Below are positions 24,801-36,800 of a stretch of DNA of 64,000 nucleotides, piece after piece. Position 1 is the first letter of the stretch. Each line of letters opens with the position of its first letter. Source of the stretch: Owenia fusiformis. Its lineage: Eukaryota > Annelida > Polychaeta > Sabellida > Oweniidae. The stretch lies in NCBI GenBank assembly GCA_903813345.2, contig CAIIXF020000006.1, positions 14,388,348 to 14,452,347 on the forward strand, in the 5' to 3' direction. The notes under the pieces are model-generated. The model did not search any database. It was not told the DNA's origin and saw nothing but the letters and a program-made list of their open reading frames with translations. Both the position numbers and the translations under genes were made by a program.

Positions 24801-27800
24801 AAATGGCATTGGATTATTCATTTTTAGAAAAAGGTCAATACCCATAAGACACCTATAAAATTTAAACCAAATATGCCAACAAATATTAATGAGTTATCAA
24901 TACCTACATTTTTATGAATAAGGTTGGCCATTTTAAATTGAGTGGGCATTCATTTTCCATAAAGTATCAGCCCATTCCTGAGACAAATTGGGCAACTGGT
25001 ATTTTAGTTATGGGAAAGACATACTAATAACAGACACAAAGATAAATGAATAGATGAATTCTCTTTATCCCTGCTCAAACCTTGTTCTTTGGGATAATAA
25101 ATGTTCTATGTAAAACTAATAAATTAGGAAGAGGGAAGTCTTACTGTCTTTAATATTGGGATCCACAGACTTCTCATACAGCCAGTGGAGTACATTGACA
25201 GCCCCATGTAAGGCAGCAACATGGGCCAGTGTTTTCCCCTCTCCCTGGGTAGCTATCAGAGATGTTCCCTGCTTCACTAGAAACCTCAAACAGTCCAGTC
25301 TGTCATGCCAAGCTGCGTAGTGACCAGGAAGATTGCCCATGTTGTCCCCTAGTGTCAGATCTGAGTCTCTCTCTAGCAGGCTTACTACACTTTCGATGCC
25401 TACAACCAGAAATGAGAATGAATGCAAATATACAAGGGGCTCCCATAGTAATTTGGTATTACTTGTTATCAGAGGATTCCTCTTAGCTTTCCTTATATGA
25501 TCCTACAAGCCTTATATGGATCTATTACATGACATTCAAAATGGCGGACAGGAGTAAGTTAGGCTGCATACATGTATATATGGTCCTATCAAGGAGGATT
25601 GGCTCCTAGGCTGGAACTAGATATTTTCCAACAATGATAACGTCGAAATGTCGTTATTTTCTGAAATTATAACTGACTATACATTCAAAATAAACAGTCC
25701 AAAAAGATACATACCAATATCCTGATCATTTATTGTGAGTGTTGGAATTTTTCGTTAGGAAATAAGACAAAAATTCACGATTCAAATGTTGAAGTGAACA
25801 AAATGATGGCTGTTTGAATTCAGATTTTGAATCACAACATCTCCATATATGGGACAGAATATCGATGTTGCACTCTGGGAGTCAATCATCCTTTGTCCTA
25901 TAAGCCATATATGGATCTATCATACTACATTCTAAATGGTGGACAACAGTAAGTTAAAATTCCTGTATGGTCCTACAAGCCTTATATGGATCTATAACAT
26001 GGATACCACATGAACCAATACTAGATATAGTACCAACTTTGAACAGTGGGAGATCCCCCCCCCATCAATTAATAAACAATGCTTCAGTATGTGATATAAC
26101 AGTATGTACTGTAGTAATAGTATGAAGGAAGCATGCTACAAAAAGCATCTTGGGAAACCCACCTCCAAACTGGGCAGCACAATGAAGGGGGAGTTTTCCT
26201 AGGTCATCAGTACACTCCAAGTCCACACCTCTCTCAAATAAGAACTCTAAAACTTTCTTGTGGTTTCTCATAGCTGCCAAATGGGAGGGCTGTCGACCTT
26301 TGCTATCCTCCAATATTAACTGTGCTCCTGAAAATATGCATGAAGCAGGACCAGATCAGTAAGTATACAGATGTAAATATGTGAATCCTCGAACCAGTGA
26401 AATAACTGATCGGAGAAATGGAAACCACAATAGGATTAGACAAATGGGCCTAAATGCACCATCCGATCGTGTGTATGAGTGAATGGAGTGATTTATCAAG
26501 TTAATGAGTGTTAAGCTGTCAAATGCATTACCCAATCAAACATGAGACATACCTCTATCAGCCAGCAACACAAGGCATTTCAGTTCACCCTGGAATGCAG
26601 CTATATGGACAGCACTTTGCCCATCACGATCTTGGCGATCAAAGTCTTGGACATACTCCAGTAAAAGACTAACACATCTTGCATGTCCCCCCTGGCATGC
26701 CTCGTGCAGGGGTGTCCTTCCACCATTGTCTATTTGATTGGCATCTGCACCAGCCTGAAAAATAGTGTAAGTAACACAACTTCAATATTACTTGAATGAT
26801 TTTACACATAACCATGTAATATTATATTATGGTCAGACAATTTCTGTGACCATTTAAAAATTTTATAACATAAAATTCTATAGAAACCTTCATCCAAGAA
26901 TTATGAAAATATTACATCATGGATTATTGGATTTCCAGTCCTGTCTCCATTGTTCCACAACTGGATGACTCAAACTGCAGTTAGTATCAAAGTAACAATT
27001 GTAAACAGCCTGGAAAAATGATATTCATGATATTCACCATTGATGACACTATCTCAGATATCCATGAATGTATTCCTCCCATAGAGTTAGTGTCATCCAT
27101 TGTTTCAGTTAGTGTCATTCCTACGTCATCATCAAATTATGCTAGAGTCATTTTTAGTGAGGCCGTTTTCTTTAAATTTCTCCAATATTACGGGTGTTTG
27201 AATATTTTCTTGTAGCTGTTTACAAGCATAGCTTCATTAGTTTGTATGGCGAAATATTTGGAATCCAGATTGGCCACCATCTTGAATGATACTAACTGCA
27301 GTTAGAGTCATCCAGCTGTGGAACAGTGAGTCTCATAGTATGGCAGTAGCTCATGGGGGACAAAAAAACCAAAAATGAAAAACAGAAGTCTACAAATTCA
27401 AAGATAGTACAATCATACTAGTAATATAAAATTGATGTCCTATATATAAATTCACTCCACCCTCCAACCTTCATTCTGATAAGACTACTACTATACCGTC
27501 AATAATTCCTCAACAACGGTGTGCTGACCATAACCACATGCCATCTGCAGGGGACTACGTTGTTCAGGCTTCCATTTCAGATCTGGATTAACATTTGTGG
27601 AACGCAGAACTTTCTTTACAGCAGATGTATCACCTCTTTCTGTTGCCTGGAAATAGCAAGGCACACAGTGAATCATATATTGCATAATGTTCATGTCTCA
27701 TTTCTCAACTCCAGCTATTTTACATAATAAGCTATTTTCAAACCACACCTCAATTGCAGGCAATGATTAACACATTGTGAATTCATTTATGCAAGCCAGT

Positions 27801-28147
27801 ATATAAGGTAGCATTCAAAACCGATGACTAGAATTATAACAATCAAAAACAGGAATGTTACTCCACTTTTAACAAAAAAGAAAAACAGTCCCTTTACAAT
27901 ACAAAATATTTTTTTCAACTGTACTCATGATAACAAAATTTACCTGGACTAGTTCAGTACTTAAACTCCTATTAGCTGGAACACTAATCTTCAGCTCTGC
28001 TCTGTCTGTTTTTTCGCTATCAGGTGTGCCATCTCCAAATCTAACTGACTTCTCAGACCTTGTAGATTGTACTGCATCAACGGTGATCTCTTCATTGCCA
28101 AGACTTTTGTTATCCTCTTCATCTGGTAATGTTTCAGTGACATAGGT
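21889..28147 (-). CDS. Multi-ankyrin-repeat protein (5' exon not placed)
   Basis: Eight exons join with matching phases: 28147-27944, 27646-27497, 26754-26553, 26327-26163, 25399-25145, 23474-23310, 22604-22463 and 22039-21889 (TAA). The first placed exon is acidic and Ser/Thr-rich (VRFGDGTPDSEKTD). Exons 2-6 encode at least eight ankyrin repeats, with clear cores RSPLQMACGYGQ, GGRTPLHEACQGGH, DGQSAVHIAAFQGE, GRQPSHLAAMRNH, GKLPLHCAAQFGG, GNLPGHYAAWHDR, GKTLAHVAALHG and CTAGHYAAEAGK. Exon 7 has a CPLCVKTYKRVEWE segment and proline-rich residues; exon 8 ends YFGDHIHDKLYKLNLD. About 410 residues are accounted for. The repeat style (GNLPGHYAA...CLRFLVKQG) recalls ANKRD42-type proteins, but the C-terminus does not decide it. 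Role would be as a binding scaffold. The start codon is missing; a possible first exon is listed at 33449. Intron 5 holds a 0.9-kb tandem array. Confidence 0.85.
23013..23151. mobile_element. Small MITE with CAGGCCTGT ends
   Basis: CAGGCCTGTGGCCAGGA and TAGCTACAGGCCTG are inverted ends; the CTGGCTACGGGCCTGATAAT stretch near 51302 looks like one end of the same family. Confidence 0.5.
23635..24560. repeat. Tandem array in ankyrin gene intron 5
   Basis: Seven units of 125-160 bases, each starting TTGAGAAGGTCATTGAAGG and containing AGTCAGATTTGAATTTCTGA. Units start near 23636, 23773, 23899, 24034, 24182, 24319 and 24477. A GGACGCCGGACGCC tract and GTCACCACTTTTGGTGGTGA hairpin follow. Confidence 0.95.
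25590..25895. mobile_element. MITE family B inserted in a local tandem repeat
   Basis: Inverted ends CAAGGAGGATTGGCTCCTAG and GGAGTCAATCATCCTTTG, flanked by TCCTAT at 25584-25589 and 25896-25901. The surrounding unit (GGTCCTACAAGCCTTATATG, also at about 25500 and 25970) shows what the empty site looked like. Confidence 0.8.
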
Positions 28148-28754
28148 CTGTAGGTAGGTTCCTAGGAGTAGAATATTAACATGATTTTCATATGTGATTT
28201 CTAAGTGGAACACCTTTGGTACCTCTAAATGGTGTCCTACTTGGGTGGTGTTTCACTTATAGAGGTTCATTTAACATTTAGTCAGTTAATCTTGGGACAG
28301 TGTTCTATCCAGGGTTTTTCTCAGCAAGGTGCAAAATTTGCCTATTTTGCTGAAAATCCCTCATCCAATGATTCATCCTTTTGACAGTGTGCAACAGATT
28401 TTCAACAAGGAAGTATAGGTGCCATGTGACACCTGGTTGCTGCAATTGATGATTTTCATATGTAATAATTTGATTATTTTACACAGTATGCACAGTATGC
28501 TTTAACATTAAGGGTCTATGTCAATATTTCAATGTTGTACCATAACATAATGTCCCACAAAAAGAAGCCGTCCATCAGTCCATTCGTCCATCTGTTCCTC
28601 TATCCAGGCAACAACTCAAATACCAGTTGACAGATTTGGTACAAACTTTATAGGCTAATGCCTTATGGTGATAGGACCTCAACTAAAACTTCCTATTTGC
28701 CCTTTAAATATTTATTTTGAAGAATTTAAACAATTTTGTAATTCAGCATTATGT

Positions 28755-29141
28755 TTAAAGGGGCAACAAGACCTGTAGAGAGAAAATTTGAAAATTTTTA
28801 CTTTTTCTGAGCTATCAGGGCAACATTTGGCTTAACATCTTCTATCGATCTTCATCTAAACATACCTATTTTCTTAAAATGTATGTGGATAAACTATCAA
28901 CTTCAGCATTAAGAAGTGTAAATTCAGTTCAAAGCTTCTATAAAGGGAATCCCACTTATAGATTATTAAGATCCATCACGTTTCAAGAGGAATATCGGCT
29001 GAAATAATGTTCATCCAGGGGGTTTCTTTGTGGATAATAAAAGTATATGTCAGTCTTGATGAAAATTCCAAACTTAAATATATTTTGACACTGGTTCATG
29101 ATCGTTGAATGGCCCGTCTGCACTAATTGTTGCACCTTTAA
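28755..29141. mobile_element. MITE family C (TTAA ends), copy 1
   Basis: TTAAAGGGGCAACAA and, reversed, TTAAAGGTGCAACAA. The body is almost the same as 54653-55012. TTAA at both edges. Confidence 0.85.
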
Positions 29142-30936
29142 GTTTTGATTTGCATTATAAATTATACAATACAATTACAGTAATTGTAAAGGCTGAAAGC
29201 ATTATTGGCCCCCTCAGTATTTAGTATTGTTGAACATGGATTTGCCATTGGGAATAACAGTGAGCATAAATTCTTATTCTGACATCTAATGCTGGAGAGG
29301 AAATTTCAAGAGGGAGCTAGTACAGGCTGTGGATCCCAATGATAAATCCTGTATTCCATACAAATGTATCTACACAGCTAAAAGAACTTGATTTTGTTGC
29401 CATAGTATTTAAGCATCAACATTGCATGCTATGATAGATTAACTAATTGATCAATAGTCTTATCCTGTTTCCTGTTTCACAACATGGTCTTGTTCCCAAT
29501 AAGAAGTGCACCTCCAAACTGGTCTTTAAACATGCACTGACATGTTAAAAGAAATCTTTTCAAAAAATTATCCAGTTTCTTTGGATTCCTTTATTTTATT
29601 TTCTGAAAAAAGAATTGAGATGAGGATGTCCAAATTCATCAATATATGAAAATTTATCTACTTGAAAAAGGGGCATACTTCGCTTTTTTGTCAATAACCA
29701 TAAAATTCAAAGGATTTTCCTGAGTCAGAAATGTAAATTGGCATAATATGAACTGATAAAAGGAACAATATTCCAAAATTGTGACAATATTTTAAAGTAT
29801 AATATACATGTACATGTATGACAAAAATCGCTGTAACAAGTATTTTAGTCAAGTCCATTTTAAAAGGTACATGTATTTACATTTTAAAACAACAATATCA
29901 TTAGGTTTATATTAAAAACAAGAGATAAGAATGTTCCTAAAATATTCTAGTTACATTTGAAAAATGAGTTGGTAATTAAACGTCAAGTGCTCAGTCTGGA
30001 TACAGTGTTAACATGTACTTGCAGGGGTGGATACAGAAACTAACAAGGGACGAGGCCCACACTTTCGGAGTGAAAAAACAAAGTCTGTTTTTAAAATTTA
30101 TGAACTAGCATTTGAAATCTCTGGTGATTTCTGCATGAGAGCTACCGGAAGTTCAGCCATTTTTAAATGTCAAAACCACCATTTTGATTTCTCAATAGAA
30201 AATTTCTACTCGGGAAAGACAAGTCCTGATCGACATAGAAGCAGCTCATAATTTACAATTGACTTTCGTAAACGAAGTATGGAGATGCAGGGAACATTTT
30301 GAGGTATAAAGTAAGTAGCTGAATTCAGTATTTCAGTGGTTATGATTATCTAGCGGCCTATTGTTGGCGGCCAAAAGCTGTTATATTAAACCTGTATTGA
30401 CATGACATAAGTCTCTGATTGGTCAAAATAGACAAACAAAACGGCCGCCTCAAGATTTTCAAAATACGCTTCGAATAATATTACGTTCATTTCTGGCATG
30501 TTAACCAATATCATCAAAGGAAGAGCAAGATAAAGAAATGTGTGCTGAATATGCCTACATCAATTAAACATCACATTGAAGTGTAGTATTTGGTAACTAG
30601 CCAGTAAAATTTTGAACAAACGAAGGTGGTAAGCAAGAGATGTAATTATGTCTATTACGGGGGGGGGGGAGATTTCCCAAAGATAACCTTTCATATTGGC
30701 ACGTTCGATAACCAATTTTATAAACAGGCCTCATTTGCCATTGAAATGGATCTCTCAATGTTCACTTGTGTTTTATGAGTATTCTCTGAAAGTTTGAGCA
30801 ACTTCAATAGTATTACCTTAGTTTTGAAATGATGATGTTGAACTGATGTTGAACTGAAATAAACGCCTCTTCAACGATTTCAAATTTTACTTTGCACATG
30901 CGCGGCATTGAGAAAGCACGTGCTCATGATTGTTCA

Positions 30937-31035
30937 CTAACCAAACCTGTCTGGCCCAGTTATACTCCTGATGTCGTAGATCTACGACATTTCAGAATCG
31001 GGGAGTAGATAACTGGGCCAGACGAGTTTGGTTAG
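30937..31035. mobile_element. 99-bp hairpin MITE with 8-bp target duplication
   Basis: A near-perfect palindrome (CTAACCAAACCTGTCTGGCC ... centre CGTAGATCTACG ... GTTTGGTTAG) flanked by ATTGTTCA at 30929-30936 and 31036-31043. The 8-bp duplication suggests a hAT-type mobiliser. Confidence 0.85.
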
Positions 31036-31225
31036 ATTGTTCACGTGATCCCATCCTGCAATTTGATTTGAGATCGTATAATGGGGAATCCCAGAATACA
31101 ATAGAATACGAAAGAATTATGGGAGCTACAGTGCTAAACTCCCACAAACTGCAGAAAAGTATACACCATAAATCATATTTACCAAAATGAGTATGCATAA
31201 TGCATTTGTCACGAGTTTGAGCTGA

Positions 31226-32256
31226 AATTTCACCAAAATTTTTTTTTTTTTTTTTTTTCATATATTTATTCTTCATACATAATACAGCAAATTCTACTGA
31301 GAAAAGCTTGACAAGCTAAAAGGATCATCTTGATATGTCTAAAAAGTTAAGAGAAGTTGATTTGATTTAATTGCTCCACACCACTGGATTTCCAGATAGA
31401 TAGAGTCTTAATTAATGATCTTCATCGTCTCAAAAACTCAGTCACTTAAAGAAAAATCATTTGCATCCCTTAATTCATCTTGCTCGTTTCTTGTCATGAA
31501 TTCGAAAGTTTATCACATATTGTTAATTCTTCTAGTATTTGTCCATTATTTGTTTGTCTTCATCACATAATCATAGGCATCTGAATCATACATATGATCC
31601 TCTCCTAAATCATCAAGGAAGCGCATATATCTTTCCCTACATGTTGCGAGGCTGAAGTTAGTAAGTCCTGCTACATCACATGTTGAAATCGAATCAGTGT
31701 TTGTCAGTTTGGAATCTTTGTTATTTTCGCATTGTGTTGATTTGTTGTCAGATTGTTTCTTGATGTTGACACTGCAGCCTCTGTGTTTTTTATCCAAATT
31801 GTTTGTTTTAGTGGCAACATGTTGCACTTTTAACTCTGTTGCACTTGATTGGTGTCTTTTTTGTTTAACATCTGTTTGCATCCCAACATTCACTTTTTTG
31901 ATTCTGTCTCCCGAATTCAGCAATTTTGAATTAAATCCACTGTCGTCTCTATAATCACCCCCAGTTTCATTATTATTGTTTACAATGTCACTGTTTTCAT
32001 TATTACAGTTTTTAAACAAGTCTCCATTTAGTACAGGCTTCACAGGTGTTGACTGTTCACATAATCCTATTTGTTCATGGTGTTTTGATTCACTCAACAG
32101 CTTTTTGTTAGAATTGTAATCACTAATCCTATTTGCATCTCTAATAAGTCTACTTGGTGACTTGGTATACTGGTTTGTGACCTTGGGTTGTAAAAATGGT
32201 GTGCTTTATATTCCAATGTGATAGTTGTTACATTGTTTGTTGAATTTCACCAAAAT
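31226..32256 (-). mobile_element. Retroposed insertion with poly(A) and 14-bp target duplication
   Basis: The direct repeat AATTTCACCAAAAT is at 31226-31239 and again at 32243-32256. The insert between is about 1.0 kb and ends, read on the minus strand, with AATAAA (31270-31265), six bases, then 20 A (31258-31239). These are the marks of LINE-machinery retroposition. The site lies 5' of the placed ankyrin exons, in the same orientation as that gene. Confidence 0.85.
31546..32205 (-). pseudogene. Retroposed cDNA copy with 219-codon open frame, no start codon
   Basis: An open frame runs from just after an in-frame TAA (32208-32206) to TAA at 31546. The first in-frame ATG is deep inside (VGMQTD). 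The product is hydrophilic and Asn/Lys/Ser-rich, ending EDHMYDSDAYDYVMKTNK. VGMQTDV and DNKSTQCEN resemble the short QT motifs bound by dynein light chain LC8 (inference). It sits inside an insertion with an AATAAA signal, a run of 20 A and a perfect 14-bp target duplication, so it is a processed, 5'-truncated copy of a spliced mRNA. The frame has no internal stop, so the copy is either young or still selected. The parent gene is not in this window. Confidence 0.7.
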
Positions 32257-33422
32257 GAAGTAGGCTAAGGGTAGTCTCTGCCAGATTGTTTATTGTGGTA
32301 AGCTTGTAAGTGCTCAGAAGCAAATAATTCATGTGCGCAAAATAATCAAATAATCTGATTGGTTTAAACTTTGCTGCGCATGCGTGCAATGTGTGCCATT
32401 TTTCTAGTGATTTCGTTTTGTTCCATGGAGTTTGCGTTTCAGTGTAACATCCGCAAAAATGGCGGAATTAACAGGTACAATCACTTCGAAATTTCAAGAG
32501 AACTTTTTACCTATAATAGCAAAACTTTTGTTTTATTTGTGCATTTTTTCTATCAGATAAGAGTCTCAGGGGTATGTAGGCAAATCTTACTTCGGTCCAA
32601 AGCCTTCTCTATATTCCGGCTTTGAGGAGGAAGATTGAGCTGCCTTAGTATTATAAATATTGTAAATCATTGTGTCACACGCACAGTAAATATGGCATAA
32701 TAATATGAAATATACCTTTATGTATAGATTTGAAGAACATCAGCTCACATCCCCGTCTGAATCTATTGTTATATTTGATTTCTTTAAGCGAGAATAATTT
32801 CAAATGTTATTCACGTCCAGAACCGGAAGCCATTTTTAGCTACAGCGAGAAAATTTCACCATGTGTCAAAACTCCGAAATGAAATTTTGAAATATCTAAA
32901 TCCAGACAAGCAACGCTTCATCCTAAATATGATTAATATTCTTAAAAATATTTATTAAATTTATTAAAAATGAGTTCTAGGTGCGTGTAGGTGCGTGTAG
33001 CACAGTACATACGAAATCAATGAAGTTTCGTCTAGCTGTAAGCTAGAGACTCGAGTAAGGCAAATCAATTTTGGTACATGTAGGACTCTGTTTAGTTTGA
33101 AAACGCACCCTTTATTATTATATATCAGCACTGTAGTCACTTCTTCTGGTCTATTATCTCTAAAGCTCTGGGACTTTCCCTTCTCTTTATTAAACCAGTC
33201 CAGTCTTCAAAAAGGTAAAGCTTGTGCTTTTTATTACACTTTGACTTTTCTATTTTTTTGGAAAATAACAATTCTTTTATCAACATTTGAAACATAAATA
33301 ATGGCCAGAAATTAAATGTCAGTCGCCAGAAAGTAAAATAAGAGTCGAGCTTTCTACAAACACTCCAATTAAAGTCAGGTTGTGGTATGGTTAGATGTAA
33401 ATATGAAGAAATAACGCACCTG

Positions 33423-33449
33423 TTTGCCTACCAACTTCCCCCATTTTTA
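33423..33449 (-). CDS. Possible first coding exon of the ankyrin gene
   Basis: On the minus strand, an ATG at about 33449 opens MGEVGRQT and meets a donor-like CAG|GTGCGT within about 25 bases. It lies upstream of the placed ankyrin exons on the same strand. Its phase (1) does not fit the phase-0 exon at 28147, so at least one more exon would be needed. It may be unrelated. Confidence 0.12.
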
Positions 33450-33813
33450 GTTTACATCCGACTACTTTTCCGCAGTCTTTTGGCAACAGTGGTCTAAATT
33501 CAAATTGCTCATTAATTAAATATTTCTTGCAGTTATATACCTAAGAGCTTCCGCAGTAAAATTGGGATAAATATTTTTCTTTATGTAATGGTTAATTGCT
33601 ATAAACTGAAAAAGGAAAAAGTTTTGCAACATTTCAAATTGATGCCAACAATCGGTTGTACTTCCGGTTTCGTGTCACGTAGATTTTTTAAAAATTTGAT
33701 GCAAATTGAAGAGTTTATTGCTTTAAATTGGAGTTTTATAGCACACTACAGGAAATAGTTATTATACGGATACATACCTGATATACATCAAGTGGGCTAG
33801 AAGACGTCAAAAG

Positions 33814-36800
33814 ATGAGGATATTCAAGATATTTCACTTTACGTTATTTTATTTTTTTACATTTTTTTCAAAGAATTCTTGCAATGATACAAATGCACAA
33901 AATATTTTCATTGACAATTTATTGAAGGTATATGGCAATAATGAAACTTTGACAGTGTCGCAATTAGGAACTCTTATTGAAACACTGACATCAACAAATG
34001 AAGCTACTCATCATGAACCGATAGAAGATTGTACTGATTTGTCATCAACAGAATGTTTGACATCAAAGGTAAGCTCATATTTATTTAAACTTTTTCAAAG
34101 TGCTATTTTGTCTTTGTCTCGTGCTGATGAGCTTGCGTGTCAGTCTGTCTTGGTGGTTGGGCAGGCACCACATAAATCTTGTCCTTATAATTCCAGGATG
34201 TCCAAAATGAAAATGCTTTCCTGTTCAACTTCAAATTTTTACAGATTCAAGAGCAGACTATTATCTAAAAAGTATGCTGTTTTTTCGTCGATCAAAAATC
34301 TATTTTTCAGAAAAAGTTCAAGTATTCCTTCTAAATCATTCAGCCTACTTAAATTCGATGTATCACAGAGTTTTATGGCTGAGTGTTTTTATCCATTTCA
34401 TAGCTAGGAATAGAAATACTCGAAAATCGATACAAACATCAAAGGAAAGGTCAGTCATTTTCTCCAGAAAAATTATTCTAGCCCTGTATTTGAGTGACGT
34501 CAGGTTTCCAAATATTGGGCAGGGGTGAAAATACTTTTATTCAACATTTCTACTGAAAGATGGCAGCTGCGAAAGAAGTACCTTGTCTCCCTAAGTATGG
34601 ACGAGTCCATTCTGTCTGGTGACGTCACATTCTTAAAATCGTTTGGCTCGTCAGATTTAGAAGAAAAAAATGCAGAGAAATGTTGATGTATTTCATGTGA
34701 GTTCTCCTCACTTTCATGTGGTGAACTGACGAAAGGTAGGCAAGATATAACACCGTTGTGGCCAATCTTACCGTATGGCGTATATAAAGAAAAATTGAAA
34801 AAATTTGAAATAAATCAATTTTTGGATCGATGAGCAGCATACTTTTTAGATAGTAGTGGATATATCTGATGAGGTTTTGAGCTCGCTTGATAAATTACTT
34901 GTGGGCTGTTTTGAATTTTTTTTTCAATAGAAAAGGGGCAACAGTGTGTCTTTTTAGGCAACAATACTCAGGAACCACACAAGTAACATGTATGTGTCAA
35001 TCAATTCTACCGTTTAAGATAATGTCGTTTTAACTGTTTTTCTGTATCCCACTTTATCCTAAGCAGAAACTTAACGGATGACATGGTAACAACAAGGATA
35101 CTGTTATTACTTTTACCAAGTCAGTTAGGTTATTACAGCTAAGAGAAGTAAAATAAAACAATGAACTAAAATAAAATTCTAAATTGAAAATACCAACATA
35201 TTACAGACACCAAATTTTGTTCATCTTGTACATTCAGAATAGTTTGCAGTAAAGCTGTGAACTTTTGTAATTTTAAATGGTTCAGCCGTTTTAATTTTGG
35301 GTCCATGCTTCAAAAATACATACTGGTTTACCAGACCCCTCTTATCTGCCTCTTTGAAAAATTCAAGACAAAGGTGCCGGTATTGCAATGTTTAAATTAA
35401 CTTGACAGAAAAGCAGCAATATTAAAGAGGCCATGCATTTCTTAACTAACATGAAACAGTCTGAAATATACCACTTTTTAATTATCCTTTGCATTTGTTT
35501 GACTTCACTTCTAAAAAGAGAGCTTCGTCTTCACTCTTTCAAACTAAAATACACCTGTGAACTCACCGCGCCAATCAGTGTTCATCGGCCAAATTTGACC
35601 GACGATCTATATATGGTCATTCCTTCTGACGTCATCGTTGAACCCAGAATTGACCAATGACAAGCGCATATTTAATTAGAACGCATTTCGCGTATGTTTC
35701 TTCAAGCTCGCTGATTGGTGGAAGGAAGGTCAGCGCATAGGTCAAAAGTGATTTATTACCCAAACTGTCACCGGTACCCGTCGTGGGGGTGGGGCTACTA
35801 AATTGTAATATGGTCTCTACTAGGCAGAGTGTAGTTTAACTAGACTCTGCACGCAGGGTACATTCGAATAGGACTGTGGTCCATTGTGGTACAATCAGTA
35901 ATAGCATTTTTACTCTGAGGAAAGAACTAATGGCCTTCAGTTCAAAGCAAACCAGGTTAAGCCATGAATAGAAGTATATTAACTCTTAACAAAATTCACA
36001 GTTAAAATCAGATTTAAAATCAAAGAGATATTGCATTGCATAGTTGCTTAAAACTATTTGACATCAGTTGATGGGAAAAGCTAAAAGTAAGTTAAATTAC
36101 TTACAGATAATAAATTGGATATATTACTTTTCACAAACAAATATAAAGGAAAAGGGGCAAAACAGAACATAAAGGACATATGACATTCACATTCTGTCAG
36201 GCTTTCAGTCAAGCTACAAGCCTACAAGCCCTTGCACACAAGTGTGTGAGAAGGGGGGGGGGGTCACAGAGGCTTGTATCAAGACTACCAGGTTTTAAAA
36301 ATACTTGGCTTTAGTTTAATGGTGTCTATAGTGTCCAAATGTATTCATCTGTTAGGTAAAGATAATTAATTTGTATTACTTTCCTCAAATCACTAACCAA
36401 AATAACTTACTTTTTCGAGCTTTCGGTAGCAGCTACTACCTCAAGTCAAGATGATATATTGGCGGGAAATGGGCTGACCCTTGACCTGGTTTGGGTTTTA
36501 CTCCTGTGTAGTTCCAACAGTCCCGGGGAAACCTTAAATCCAGAGTCCCTGTTAAGTTGTGGCTTGCTTGTATGAATATGAAGTGCTTCCTTTACTTTCC
36601 GTTTAAAGTAATGGGGTTCTCTATCTAGAATTTTGTAAGCTATAGTGATCTCACATTTTAATTACTTGAAAGTGAAATCTAGCATTTGTTATATTAAATG
36701 AAACACGTTATGATAAGGTAAATGATAGAATAGTGTCCCATTCTCATTGAGTTCTACAATGGCTCAAAATTATAGATAATCCCTGGATTATCAACCACAC

